Counted from the stretch's first letter, positions 30,594-39,625 are shown. The stretch is DNA of 46,772 nt from JAKCDU01 sp035551615 (GCA_035551615.1 DASZNC010000078.1:1-46772), one strand, 5' to 3'. Notes: generated from the letters alone by a model not told the origin. Translations and numbers: made by a program.

Positions 30594-33029
30594 GTGACGG
30601 CTGCTCCTTTTACCCCACTGGCCGGATTGCGGGTGGTCGACATGGCGGACGAGAAGGCGGAGTTGGCCGGACGGCTGCTCGCCGATCTGGGCGCCGACGT
30701 CGTGCGGGTGGAGCCGCCCGGCGGCGCATCCAGCCGGGCCCGGCCACCGCTGGTGGACGGCCGGAGCGGCTGGTTCGAGGTCCGCAACACCAACAAGCGC
30801 AGCGTGGTGCTCGATCTCGAGACCACCGCGGGGCGGACCGACGTCGACCGACTGTTGGCCCGGGCCGACATCTGGATCGAGACGACCCGCCCGGGCCGCC
30901 TGGCCCAGGTCGGCCTCGGCCCCCGGGAGATGAGCCGGCGCCACCCCCGGCTGATCGTGCTGTCGGTCACCGACTTCGGCCAGAGCGGTCCCTACCGGGA
31001 CTTCGAGGGCAGCGACCCGGTGATGTCGGCACTGGCCTGGATGCTGTTCCGGGCCGGGGTGGTCGAACTCCCGCCGGTGCTCCCGCCGGGAACGCTGCCC
31101 TATGACATGGTCGGTGCCGGCGCCGCCCTGGCCGCCCTCACCGCCTACCTGGACCGGGCCAGCACCGGGCGGGGTCAGTACCTGGACATGAGCGTGATGG
31201 AGGCGGTCGCCCAGCTCACCGACTGGGGGATCACCAGCTACTCCGTCATCAGCAAGCTGGGCAGCTACGGCGAGATTCGCGACGGCGGGGGCAAGGTCTA
31301 CCCGGTCATCCGCTGCGCCGACGGGTTCGTGCGTCCGGCCATGGTGACGGTGGGCGAGTGGCGCAAGCTGCGGACGTGGATCGGCGAGGCGGGCATCCAG
31401 CCGGAGCTGGTGCAGCAGGACCACTGGGACGGCCAGGTCGCCCGGTTCGGGGCGTTCGAGGAGTTGCTGCGCCCGGTCTTCGAGGAGTTCTTCGCCGATC
31501 AGGCGATGATGGCGGCCGCCGTCGAGGGCCAGAAGCGGGGCATCCCGATCACGCCGATGCTCACGCCGGCCGATGCCCTCGTGGCCGATCAGTTCGCATT
31601 CCTGGGCTCTTTCGTCGACCACCGGATGGGTTCCCGCACGGTGCGGGTGCCGTCCGGGTTCTTCACCGTCGACGACGAACGCATCGGGATCCGGTCCCCG
31701 GCCCCGGCCGCCGGGTCGACCGCGGCGGGCGACCTTGCATGGGACGAGCGGCCGCCCGTCGAGGGCGACGGTTGCACCGAGGCCGGCCTGCCCTACTCGG
31801 GCCTGCGGGTCCTGGAGTTCGGCGTGGCCGGGGCGGTGCCCGAGATCGGGCGGATGCTGGCCGAGTACGGCGCCGACGTGATCCGCATCGAGACCCCGAA
31901 GAAGCCCGACCTCTTCCGCCAGCTCGGTGGTCCCACCGGGATGGGCTCGGTGTTCGCCTCCTCGAACCGCTCGACCCGCAGCTTTGGGGTGGACTACACG
32001 CAGCCGGACGGTGGCGATCTGGTCATGGAGTTGGTCAAAGGAGCGGACGTGGTGATGGAGAACCTCACCCCCGGCACGCTCGAGGGCTACGGGCTGGGAG
32101 TGGACCGGTTCCGCTCGGTCCAGCCGGACCTCTTGATCGTGTCCAGCCAGACGATGGGCCGGCACGGGCCGTGGTCGTCGTGGCGGGGTTACGGTTCCAA
32201 CACGCAGCTGCCCAGCGGTATGAGCTGGCTCTGGAGTTTCCCCGACCGCGACGAGCCGGTGCCGCAGAACGTCGCCTTCCCCGATCATTTCGTCGGCCGG
32301 CTGGGCGCGATGATCGTCGCCGCCCATCTGGTCGGGCTGCGCCGAGGGGCGGCGGGCGGCCATCACGTCGAGATCGTGCAGGCGGAGATGGCGGTCAACC
32401 TGCTGGGCGAGGTCTACCTGCAGGAGAGCCTGGAGCCGGGATCGGTCCGTCCTGGCGGGAACCGGTCGCCGTTGGGCGCGCCCTGGGGCGTCTACCGGTG
32501 CGCCGGGGACCAGCGCTGGTGCGTCATCACGGTCCGTACCGACGAGCAGTGGCGGGGCCTCCTGGCCGCGATGGGCGATCCGTCGTGGGGGGAGGACCCG
32601 GCACTGGCCACCGCCACCGGACGGGCGGCCGCCCATGACGACATCGACCGGTACCTGTCGGAGTGGACGGCCGGGCGCGACGACAAGCAGGTCATGCAGA
32701 CACTGCAGGACCACGGCGTGCCGGCCGGCTACATGATGTACATGAGCGACCAGCCGGTCGACCCGCACTTCGCGGCGCGCGGGTACGTCCTCGAGATGGC
32801 GCAACCGGTGCTGGGCGACATCCTGGTGGAAGGGCCCGCCTTCCACGCCACCCGGCTGCCGGCGCCGATCACCCGGCCGGCGCCGTTGCTCGGCGAGCAC
32901 ACGTTGGATGTGTGGACCGACGTGCTCGGCCGCTCGCTCGCCGACGCCCAACCGTTCGCCGACCGGGGCGTCCTGGTCGTGCACGAATCCGTCCAGTGGA
33001 ACCCAGACAGCAGACAGGAGCAACAGTGA
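30594..33029 (+). CDS. Double (tandem-fused) CaiB/BaiF CoA-transferase
   Basis: An 811-residue protein made of two complete family III CoA-transferase domains. Domain 1 (about 8-370) starts LAGLRVVDMADEKAELAGRL, has NTNKRSVVLDL, and has the catalytic aspartate in GTLPYDMVGAG (D171). Domain 2 (about 400-795) starts YSGLRVLEFGVAGAVPEIGR, has SNRSTRSFGVDY, and has FPDHFVGRLGAM (D564). Both catalytic aspartates are therefore present. The linker (about 368-398) is Ala/Gly/Pro-rich. Normal enzymes are intertwined dimers of two single-domain chains, so a fused pair may be a covalent pseudo-dimer able to treat the two sites differently. GTG 30594 follows a GGAGAGGGAGG tract; the stop overlaps the next start (GTGA). 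Confidence 0.9.
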   Translation: MTAAPFTPLAGLRVVDMADEKAELAGRLLADLGADVVRVEPPGGASSRARPPLVDGRSGWFEVRNTNKRSVVLDLETTAGRTDVDRLLARADIWIETTRPGRLAQVGLGPREMSRRHPRLIVLSVTDFGQSGPYRDFEGSDPVMSALAWMLFRAGVVELPPVLPPGTLPYDMVGAGAALAALTAYLDRASTGRGQYLDMSVMEAVAQLTDWGITSYSVISKLGSYGEIRDGGGKVYPVIRCADGFVRPAMVTVGEWRKLRTWIGEAGIQPELVQQDHWDGQVARFGAFEELLRPVFEEFFADQAMMAAAVEGQKRGIPITPMLTPADALVADQFAFLGSFVDHRMGSRTVRVPSGFFTVDDERIGIRSPAPAAGSTAAGDLAWDERPPVEGDGCTEAGLPYSGLRVLEFGVAGAVPEIGRMLAEYGADVIRIETPKKPDLFRQLGGPTGMGSVFASSNRSTRSFGVDYTQPDGGDLVMELVKGADVVMENLTPGTLEGYGLGVDRFRSVQPDLLIVSSQTMGRHGPWSSWRGYGSNTQLPSGMSWLWSFPDRDEPVPQNVAFPDHFVGRLGAMIVAAHLVGLRRGAAGGHHVEIVQAEMAVNLLGEVYLQESLEPGSVRPGGNRSPLGAPWGVYRCAGDQRWCVITVRTDEQWRGLLAAMGDPSWGEDPALATATGRAAAHDDIDRYLSEWTAGRDDKQVMQTLQDHGVPAGYMMYMSDQPVDPHFAARGYVLEMAQPVLGDILVEGPAFHATRLPAPITRPAPLLGEHTLDVWTDVLGRSLADAQPFADRGVLVVHESVQWNPDSRQEQQ

Positions 33030-33904
33030 CCTTCCCCGGCAATGTGCCGATCATCGACACCATGATCGGGTTTCCCCATGGCGACATGAAGAAGGCCTAC
33101 GCCTTCATCACCCGCCAGACCAAGGACCGCCAGTCGACCGAGGAGTTCCAGTTCCCGGCCGAGTACATGTTCAAGCAGGTGCCGGAGAAGCAGCTGCTCG
33201 ACAGCGACGATCCGGTCGCCGTCACCCTGGCCCAGATGGACCGGTGGAACATCGAGAAGGGGCTGATCGGGCTGGGCGGCGAGGACAGCGTGGGCGAACG
33301 GGCCATCGAGCTGTACCCGGATCGTTTCATCGCGTCCTGCGGGTGCGATCCGAACGAGGGCATGACGGCCATCCGCAAGCTGGTCCGGCTGCACGAGACC
33401 TACAACGTGAGGGCGGTCACCGCCTTCCCGGCCGGCACCTTCCCGCAGGTCGCCATCAACGACAAGAAGATGTATCCCATCTACGCCAAGTGCGTGGAGC
33501 TGGGCATCCCCATCTTCTGCACGGCCGGCGTGCCCGGGCCCCGGCTCAAGTTCGCCCCGCAGCGGGTGGAGCTGATCGACGAGGTCATGTACGACTTCCC
33601 GGAGCTGGTGTTCGTCACCCGCCACGGTTGCGAGCCGTGGGCCGATCTGGCTGTGAAGTTGATGCTCAAGTGGCCCGGGCTGCACTTCTCGACGAGCGCC
33701 TTCGCCCCCCGGTACTACCCCAAGGCGGTCATCGACTTCGCCAACACCCGCGGCGCCGACAAGTTCATCTACGCCGGGTACTTCCCCATGGGCCTGTCGA
33801 TCGAGCGGATCATGACGGAGATGCCGTCCGTCCCGCTGAAAGAAGAGGTGTGGCCCAAGTTCCTGCGCGGGAACGCAGCCCGGGTACTCGGACTCGACCA
33901 GTAG
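33026..33904 (+). CDS. Amidohydrolase-like TIM-barrel protein, paralogue 2
   Basis: A 292-residue paralogue of the gene at 29673, beginning at GTG 33026 that overlaps the CoA-transferase stop and is preceded by CAGGAG. It starts VPIIDTMIGFPHGD, again with no H-x-H. The later TRHGCEPW His and RGADK Asp are kept, and the ends align throughout. Two diverged copies flanking one double CoA-transferase suggest a heteromeric complex or two successive steps on similar intermediates. A hairpin follows within a few bases, so this is probably the last gene of the TetR-controlled operon. Confidence 0.8.
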   Translation: MTFPGNVPIIDTMIGFPHGDMKKAYAFITRQTKDRQSTEEFQFPAEYMFKQVPEKQLLDSDDPVAVTLAQMDRWNIEKGLIGLGGEDSVGERAIELYPDRFIASCGCDPNEGMTAIRKLVRLHETYNVRAVTAFPAGTFPQVAINDKKMYPIYAKCVELGIPIFCTAGVPGPRLKFAPQRVELIDEVMYDFPELVFVTRHGCEPWADLAVKLMLKWPGLHFSTSAFAPRYYPKAVIDFANTRGADKFIYAGYFPMGLSIERIMTEMPSVPLKEEVWPKFLRGNAARVLGLDQ

Positions 33905-33906
33905 CC

Positions 33907-33922
33907 CGGGGCGCACGCCCCG
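33907..33922 (+). terminator. Hairpin after operon
   Basis: CGGGGCG-CA-CGCCCCG, a perfect 7-bp GC stem with a very short loop, begins three bases after the stop at 33904; probable factor-independent or pausing terminator. Confidence 0.5.
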
Positions 33923-34176
33923 CTCCCGGACAGGTTCTCCGTTGACCTCGACACGGCCACGGTGTCGGTCTCCGAAGCCGGATCGATCCTGCTCGTCAAC
34001 GCCGCCGGTCGCAGCCGGATCTGGACGTGCTAGGGATCGGATGGGATCAAATCGGTCATTCATCCCCGATCTGGTGGCGCGAATCCGGGTATTTGCCCGG
34101 TTGGACCTGGATCTTCGGTCGGCCGTCCGGTAGAAGTGGCGGAACGACGGAAGCACTCTCACTGGAGGGACCCAAC

Positions 34177-35142
34177 GTGCCTGGCGCCTTCAAGCCCAAG
34201 GAAGTAACCCCGGTCCAGAAGCTGGCCTACTACTGGACCCGGCTCGACGAGACGACGAAGGGCTACTTCGAGCATCTGTACGCACTCCACCCGGTCGATG
34301 TATCCGAGCTGCTGGCCGGTGAGGCGCTCCTCCCGGCCGGTTCGTGCCGGACGCTCCAGGACTGGGTCGACGGCAAGGGCACCGACGAAGAGGCGATCAC
34401 CGCCTTCTCCTTCGAGAGCGTGTACATCAACATCTCGGCCCTGAAGATCGTGCCCGAGTTCCCGCAAGCCGGCGAGGCCTTCAAGATCGTGTGGGAAGGG
34501 GAGGCTCAGACCGACTTCCACGAGCGGGAGGATACGGTCGAGATCACCGACGGCATGGGTGATGTGGTCAAGACGCTCACGCTGACCTATCCCGAAACGG
34601 GCGCCGGGGCCATCAATGAGGAGATCGATGTCGACGGGCTTCCGGACGGCAGTTACAACCTGCTCCTGACGGTCAACGTGGATGGCACCGAGCACGGAAC
34701 CGAACTGACCGAGCGAGGGTTACGATCCGGGATCGGTCAGACATTTTTCGTCGGTGAATCCGAGGATGCCTTCCGCGCTCGCATCACCCCGGCGGTCACC
34801 GAGATCATCAGCCTGGGCTCCGGGCTGTTCACCGAGCCCATCTTCGGTCCACGCGACACTGACGCCGTGGCCAGGATGCTGGACCTGGTCACTGATCTGG
34901 ATCGGGGCGGAAGCGGGTTCGACGGCCCGTTGACCGAGATCGCCTCGAAGCTGGAGAGCGCAAAGGGCATGGTGGGACAGGCACGGGAGGGTCAGGCCTA
35001 TGCGGAGATGGATCCGGAACGCCGGGCCGGGTTCACCACGCTGCGGGAGCGCATGTCCGGCATGCTCATGGACGTGTACGACATATCCAAGTTCCAGGAG
35101 CGCTTCTACGACTGGATGCAGGAGTACGCCAAGGTCGCCTGA
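34177..35142 (+). CDS. Unrecognised protein with Ig-like middle and helical C-terminus
   Basis: Not recognised. The 321-residue product has a helical N-terminus (KLAYYWTRLDETTKGYFEHLYALHPVDVSELL), a beta-rich middle of alternating strands (about 84-195; VEITDGMGDVVKTLTLTY, GLPDGSYNLLLTVNVDGTEHGTEL) resembling an Ig/FlgD-like domain, and a charged helical C-terminus. There is no signal peptide or membrane segment. GTG 34177 has GGAGGG seven bases upstream; the frame is open to 34027 but the added part lies in the promoter region. It contains a TTA codon (34720). It stands alone after the operon hairpin, 35 bases before a molbindin gene. Confidence 0.7.
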   Translation: MPGAFKPKEVTPVQKLAYYWTRLDETTKGYFEHLYALHPVDVSELLAGEALLPAGSCRTLQDWVDGKGTDEEAITAFSFESVYINISALKIVPEFPQAGEAFKIVWEGEAQTDFHEREDTVEITDGMGDVVKTLTLTYPETGAGAINEEIDVDGLPDGSYNLLLTVNVDGTEHGTELTERGLRSGIGQTFFVGESEDAFRARITPAVTEIISLGSGLFTEPIFGPRDTDAVARMLDLVTDLDRGGSGFDGPLTEIASKLESAKGMVGQAREGQAYAEMDPERRAGFTTLRERMSGMLMDVYDISKFQERFYDWMQEYAKVA

Positions 35143-35165
35143 CAGCCGCTCCGACTCTGCCCCGA

Positions 35166-35177
35166 TACCGTGGCGCC
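35166..35177 (+). promoter_or_regulatory. -10 box for leaderless molbindin gene
   Basis: TACCGT (35166-35171) is followed by six bases and the ATG at 35178; no Shine-Dalgarno. The spacing is the same as at 535-547. Confidence 0.45.
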
Positions 35178-35387
35178 ATGAGACTGAGCGCCCGCAACCA
35201 GCTGCCCGGAACCATCTCGGCCATCGACCATGGAGCGGTGATGACCACCGTCACCATCGTGCTGGAAGGGGGCCAGGAGGTGGTGGCCGCCATCACCAAG
35301 GACTCGGCCGAGAACCTGGACCTGACCGTCGGCGACCCGGTGACGGCGGTGATCAAGTCGACCGAGGTCATGGTCGGCAAGGCGTAG
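35178..35387 (+). CDS. Molybdopterin/molybdate-binding (Mop, TOBE) protein
   Basis: A 69-residue single Mop domain. It opens MRLSARNQLPGTISAIDHGAVMTTVTI, with the SARNQLxGxV-type motif of molbindins, then LDLTVGDPVTAVIKSTEVMVGK. Such proteins oligomerise and store or buffer molybdate or tungstate in the cytoplasm. No molybdate transporter or molybdoenzyme gene lies nearby, so it appears isolated. It is convergent with the secreted propeller protein gene. Confidence 0.92.
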   Translation: MRLSARNQLPGTISAIDHGAVMTTVTIVLEGGQEVVAAITKDSAENLDLTVGDPVTAVIKSTEVMVGKA

Positions 35388-35420
35388 GCCGCGCGCCCGG
35401 GCCGGCTGCCGGGGTGCCGC

Positions 35421-37934
35421 TCAGCCGGCGTTGACGCACACGGCGTAGATGTTCAGCGGGTCGGACCCGCTGCCGCCGCCGGCCACGGAGGCCAGGTAGA
35501 CGTCGCCGCCGTTGAGCGTGCTGATCTCGGACTCCATCATCGTGTAGGTGACGGTGACGACCCTGCCGTGGCCGCCGCCCAGGATCTGGGCCCCCCCGTA
35601 GCCTTCCCCACCGCCGGCGACCACTTCGGAGCCCGGGCAGGCCGCTACATCGCGTATGTAACTTCCGGATTGCAGCGTGTCCGCCTGGGTCACTATCTGG
35701 TAGCCGGCGAGCGGGCTGGCGCACACCGCGTTGAAACCGATCGTGTAGGTGCTGGAACTCAGGTTGTCGATATCGCTGTTCCAGTCGCCGGTCGTGTCCG
35801 GCCACGACTTCTGGACGACGGTGTCGTGGTCGCCGTTCCCGTCGAAGAAGACGGCGGCGCCCCCGCCGAGGAGTTGCGTGCCAGAGGGACAGGTGGCGGC
35901 GCCGGACAGGACGCTGTTGGCTTTGACGGTGGCCGTCGCCTGAACGACCTGGTAGCCGGGCGGGGCCTGCGCGCAGGCGGCGAATATCCCGATGGTGTAG
36001 GTGGACGACGAGTTGTTCTTGATGCCCGCGTCCCAGAGGTAGGTGCTGCCTCCGAGCGTCCCGGGATCGGACTCCTCGATCACGGTGTCGAAGTTCGCCG
36101 TCCCGTTGCCGACCACGGCGGCGCCGCCGCCGAGAACGACGTCTCCAGCCGGACAATCGGCGGCATCGTCGAGATACTGCCCGGGCGCCAGACTGTCATC
36201 CTTCTCGACGACCTGGTAGCCGACCAGGCTGCTCGGCGCCAGGGTGGTGGTCGTGGTCGACGACGAGGTGGTCGTGGTCGGGTTGGTGGTCGATGTGGTC
36301 GGACCGGAACCCGGGCGAGTGGTCGGGGTGGTCGTGGGCGGCGTCGGGCTCACTACTTTGACCGTGGTCTGGTACGGGAACGACTGCCCGCTCTGGGTCA
36401 CGACCAGCGAGACCTGGTAGGTCCCGGCATCCTTCCACGTGACTGTCGCCGACTTGACGGCGCCCGCGGTCCCCGGATCGGCCGATGAGAACACCCACTG
36501 GAACACCGTGTGCGGTCCCTGGGTGGTGTCGGTGAAAGTCACCGGATGGCCGGCAACGGCGGTCGTCGGGAAGTAACTGAACGAAGGCTGCGGGTTCTGG
36601 TTCGAGTTGCCGGTCCCACCGCCACCGGCCGGCGTGGCGGCCGGCGTCGCGGCGATGGGAGTCGAGATGGGCGTCGTCACGGGGGGCGCATTGGGCACCG
36701 TGGTGGCCGATGACGATCCCTTGCCATGGGAGCCGAGGGTCGTGGGCGATGTCGAGCCGTGACCGTTGCCCAACTTGATCGGGCTCAGGTGGCCGACCCG
36801 ATGGCCGGCGCCGTCGCCGCCCGCCTTGGGGATCTCGATGGCGTCGAAGGTGGGCGTGATGACGCCGGCCAGCGCACTGGTCGGGTCGTCGAACCACACG
36901 CTGCCGTCGTAGTCGAAGACCTGGAAGTTCTTGTCGCCGACGCCGACCTGGCCGAGCACGTCGAGCTGCCCGTCCTGCAGCTTGGCCACGACCACCGCCT
37001 GCTGCGAGTAGTTGGGCACGAACACGAAATCACCGCTGATGGCCGGCGTCCCGTAACCCGACCCGCCCGTGTTCGGGTCACCGATCACGGCGACCGCCGT
37101 GCTGTGGGTGTTCAGGTCGGTGGCCTGCAGCTCCCCGCCCGACGGGTTCACCGACAGGAGATAAGGAGCGCGGCCCGAGCCGGCCACGATCGGTGAGGTG
37201 CCGGCGGCGTCGAAGGTGACGGTCCGGGCCACCGCGCCGTTCGACGGGTTCAGGAGGTACACCTTGCCTGTGGACGGATCGGCGAGGACCGGCTGATCGT
37301 CGGCTTGGACGAGGGTGAAGTTGCCCGCCACCGGATGGGTCCGGGTGCGGGGCACCCCGCCCGAGAACGAGTACACGAACCCGCCCGCGCCGGTGGTCCA
37401 CAGGCTGCCGTCCGGCGTTTCGATCGGGGACTGGGTGGTCGACAGGCTGTGCGGCGCACCGAGCGTGCCCAGGGAGTTCGGGTCGACCTGCTCGGCCAGC
37501 GATCCGCCCTGGACGACCGCCCACGTGGCTTTGGCGTTGCTGACCACGGCCACGTTCGGGTCGCCTGGGGAACTGAGCCGGACCGGGTGACCGGGCTCGA
37601 GGGTGGCGCCGTCGACCCGGGTGGCCTGACCGGTCGTGCGGTCGACGATGTAGGCGCCGGCGCCCGACTGACTGCCGGATTGGACGACGGTGATGTCATC
37701 GCCCGGCGCCGCGACCTTCTGCTCGCTCACCCGGGTACCCGTGGCCCCGTCGAGCAGGCTGACCTCGCCCGATGACCGATCGGCGAACCATGCCGTGCCG
37801 GCCGTCAGCCCGACCTGTGAGGCCGTCGAGCCGTGGTGGGCCAGGGAGGAAACCGTCACCCCGGCTGCCAACCCCACGGCGACAACGCCGGACAGGACCG
37901 TGCCCACCCGACCCGATGTGACGCTTGCGGCCAT
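35421..37934 (-). CDS. Secreted/anchored propeller-PKD protein with three C-terminal Cys-paired repeats
   Basis: An 837-residue exported protein. One N-terminal hydrophobic segment (about 9-32) could be an anchor or uncleaved signal. It is followed by about 360 residues of beta-propeller-like repeats (TAWFADRSSGEVSLLDGATG, TGKVYLLNPSNGAV), a Ser/Thr/Pro-rich linker, a PKD-like domain (about 447-530; AGHPVTFTDTT...TVTWKDAGTYQVSLVV) and a Thr-rich linker. Last come three copies of an 84-94 residue repeat starting GYQ(V/I)V (572, 660, 744). Each copy has one Cys near repeat position 23 and one near its end (594/654, 682/738, 766/833). The outer surface is probably its location; binding partner unknown. 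No enzyme motif was seen. Confidence 0.8.
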   Translation of the reverse strand: MAASVTSGRVGTVLSGVVAVGLAAGVTVSSLAHHGSTASQVGLTAGTAWFADRSSGEVSLLDGATGTRVSEQKVAAPGDDITVVQSGSQSGAGAYIVDRTTGQATRVDGATLEPGHPVRLSSPGDPNVAVVSNAKATWAVVQGGSLAEQVDPNSLGTLGAPHSLSTTQSPIETPDGSLWTTGAGGFVYSFSGGVPRTRTHPVAGNFTLVQADDQPVLADPSTGKVYLLNPSNGAVARTVTFDAAGTSPIVAGSGRAPYLLSVNPSGGELQATDLNTHSTAVAVIGDPNTGGSGYGTPAISGDFVFVPNYSQQAVVVAKLQDGQLDVLGQVGVGDKNFQVFDYDGSVWFDDPTSALAGVITPTFDAIEIPKAGGDGAGHRVGHLSPIKLGNGHGSTSPTTLGSHGKGSSSATTVPNAPPVTTPISTPIAATPAATPAGGGGTGNSNQNPQPSFSYFPTTAVAGHPVTFTDTTQGPHTVFQWVFSSADPGTAGAVKSATVTWKDAGTYQVSLVVTQSGQSFPYQTTVKVVSPTPPTTTPTTRPGSGPTTSTTNPTTTTSSSTTTTTLAPSSLVGYQVVEKDDSLAPGQYLDDAADCPAGDVVLGGGAAVVGNGTANFDTVIEESDPGTLGGSTYLWDAGIKNNSSSTYTIGIFAACAQAPPGYQVVQATATVKANSVLSGAATCPSGTQLLGGGAAVFFDGNGDHDTVVQKSWPDTTGDWNSDIDNLSSSTYTIGFNAVCASPLAGYQIVTQADTLQSGSYIRDVAACPGSEVVAGGGEGYGGAQILGGGHGRVVTVTYTMMESEISTLNGGDVYLASVAGGGSGSDPLNIYAVCVNAG

Positions 37935-38257
37935 TTCTACTCAGACGCTCTCGACGAATTGCCCCGTTGGCGCTGGGAGCATAACGCCCTGTGTCAGTCG
38001 GGCTGCCGGCGTTGAACCGTTCGGTCAGCCAAGTTCGGTGGCAGCACGTAGGAGGGGTCGACGCTCGGTGGTCGGTCCGGTTCCGCCGGTCACCGCTCGC
38101 CGCGGTCGCCGGCTGCCCGGTCGCCGGCTGCCCGGTCGCCGGTCGCCGGTCGCCGGTCGCCGGCTGCCCGGTCGCCGGCTGCCCGGTCGCCGGTCGCCGG
38201 TCGCCGGTCTTGTGCGGCGGTCCGCCGGTTTCCCGGTTGACCGGCCGCCGGTCGCGC
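37935..38257. other. Intergenic region with GC-rich repeat
   Basis: The 323 bases between the propeller gene start and the SDR stop contain the promoter of the propeller gene (AT-richer, about 37935-37990) and a block of short tandem repeats (38103-38209). No coding sequence is convincing, although the repeats keep several frames open. Confidence 0.6.
38103..38209. repeat. Tandem repeat of CGGTCGC and CGGCTGCC units, duplicated at 51-bp period
   Basis: Units of GGTCGCC (7 bases) and GGCTGCCC alternate. A block of about 51 bases starting GGCTGCCCGGTCGCCGGC at 38111 is repeated at 38162. It is the kind of array that varies in copy number by slippage, and it sits downstream of the SDR and upstream of the propeller gene. 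Confidence 0.85.
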
Positions 38258-39013
<756 letters not shown>

Positions 39014-39031
39014 CCTGCCACACTTCTCGGC

Positions 39032-39559
39032 GTGATTTCCCCTCCGCGGCGCGACGACCTCTACCCCGGACGTCTGCCGCCGGTCCGGGCCCAGTGGCAG
39101 GCCTGGGCGCCCGGTGCCCGAGCGGCGTCGATCGTCGCTCCGCTCCTGCTTGTCGCCATTGTCTTCGCCGTAGACATCCGGGCCGGAGCCACCGTCGCCG
39201 TCCTGGTGGTGGGCATGGCCCTGGCCAGTGCGGTGTACGTCAAGAACCGCACCGACCGGCACAACGCAGCCGTCGATCGGGGTGAGATCCGCGTCCTCCC
39301 CGACCCCGGTTTCCGCCCGGCCGCCGTCGCCGACCTGCCGGCCGACGTGATCCGGCGGTTGACCGACCTGGGCCACGGTCCGGAGGACCTGGGCCGGGTC
39401 GTCGCCTTCGACGGCGGCTGGATCGCCCGTCAACGCAACCCCCGCGACGTGGCCGTGGTCCTCGGCGATGACGGTGGCTGGGCCCGGTTCGACCCCCGGA
39501 CGGTCACCGACCTCTGGGCCGTCGGCGAGTACACCGCCGGTCGGGGCCGCGACGGCTGA
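39032..39559 (+). CDS. Small membrane protein of unknown function
   Basis: A 175-residue protein with two adjacent hydrophobic segments (about 32-50 SIVAPLLLVAIVFAVDI and 52-70 ATVAVLVVGMALASAVYV) and a soluble C-terminal part of about 100 residues (FRPAAVADLPADVIRRLTDLGHGPEDLGRVVAF...). The ending WARFDPRTVTDLWAVGEYTAG suggests a compact domain. I do not recognise the family. GTG 39032 lies 18 bases from the divergent SDR start, so the two promoters overlap. The long frame upstream of 39032 is only the antisense of the SDR. Confidence 0.7.
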   Translation: MISPPRRDDLYPGRLPPVRAQWQAWAPGARAASIVAPLLLVAIVFAVDIRAGATVAVLVVGMALASAVYVKNRTDRHNAAVDRGEIRVLPDPGFRPAAVADLPADVIRRLTDLGHGPEDLGRVVAFDGGWIARQRNPRDVAVVLGDDGGWARFDPRTVTDLWAVGEYTAGRGRDG

Positions 39560-39586
39560 CGGCCGTATGGCCAAAACTCATGAAGT

Positions 39587-39625
39587 GTGTGCAAAGTTGC
39601 TGATATAGTCCGCAACTTTGCACAC
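39587..39625. promoter_or_regulatory. Perfect 14-bp inverted repeat enclosing a -10-like box
   Basis: GTGTGCAAAGTTGC, an 11-base spacer, then GCAACTTTGCACAC. The arms match perfectly, and the spacer contains TATAGT (39604-39609). The site lies 126 bases before the decarboxylase start. It may be an operator covering a promoter, or a transcript hairpin ending the upstream gene. Confidence 0.7.

Noticed and set aside
29559..33023. A 1154-codon minus-strand open frame opposite the amidohydrolase and double CoA-transferase genes
   Set aside because: It is antisense to three well-supported genes, rich in His/Arg/Gly/Pro and without domain motifs; it reflects the third-position GC bias of the real genes.
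30594..33029. Loss of the catalytic Asp in the second CoA-transferase domain
   Set aside because: The Glu in HHVEIVQAE is not at the catalytic position; the aligned aspartate is D564 in FPDHFVGRL, which is present.
38103..38209. CRISPR array
   Set aside because: The repeats are 7-8 bases with no unique spacers, so this is a minisatellite and not a CRISPR array.
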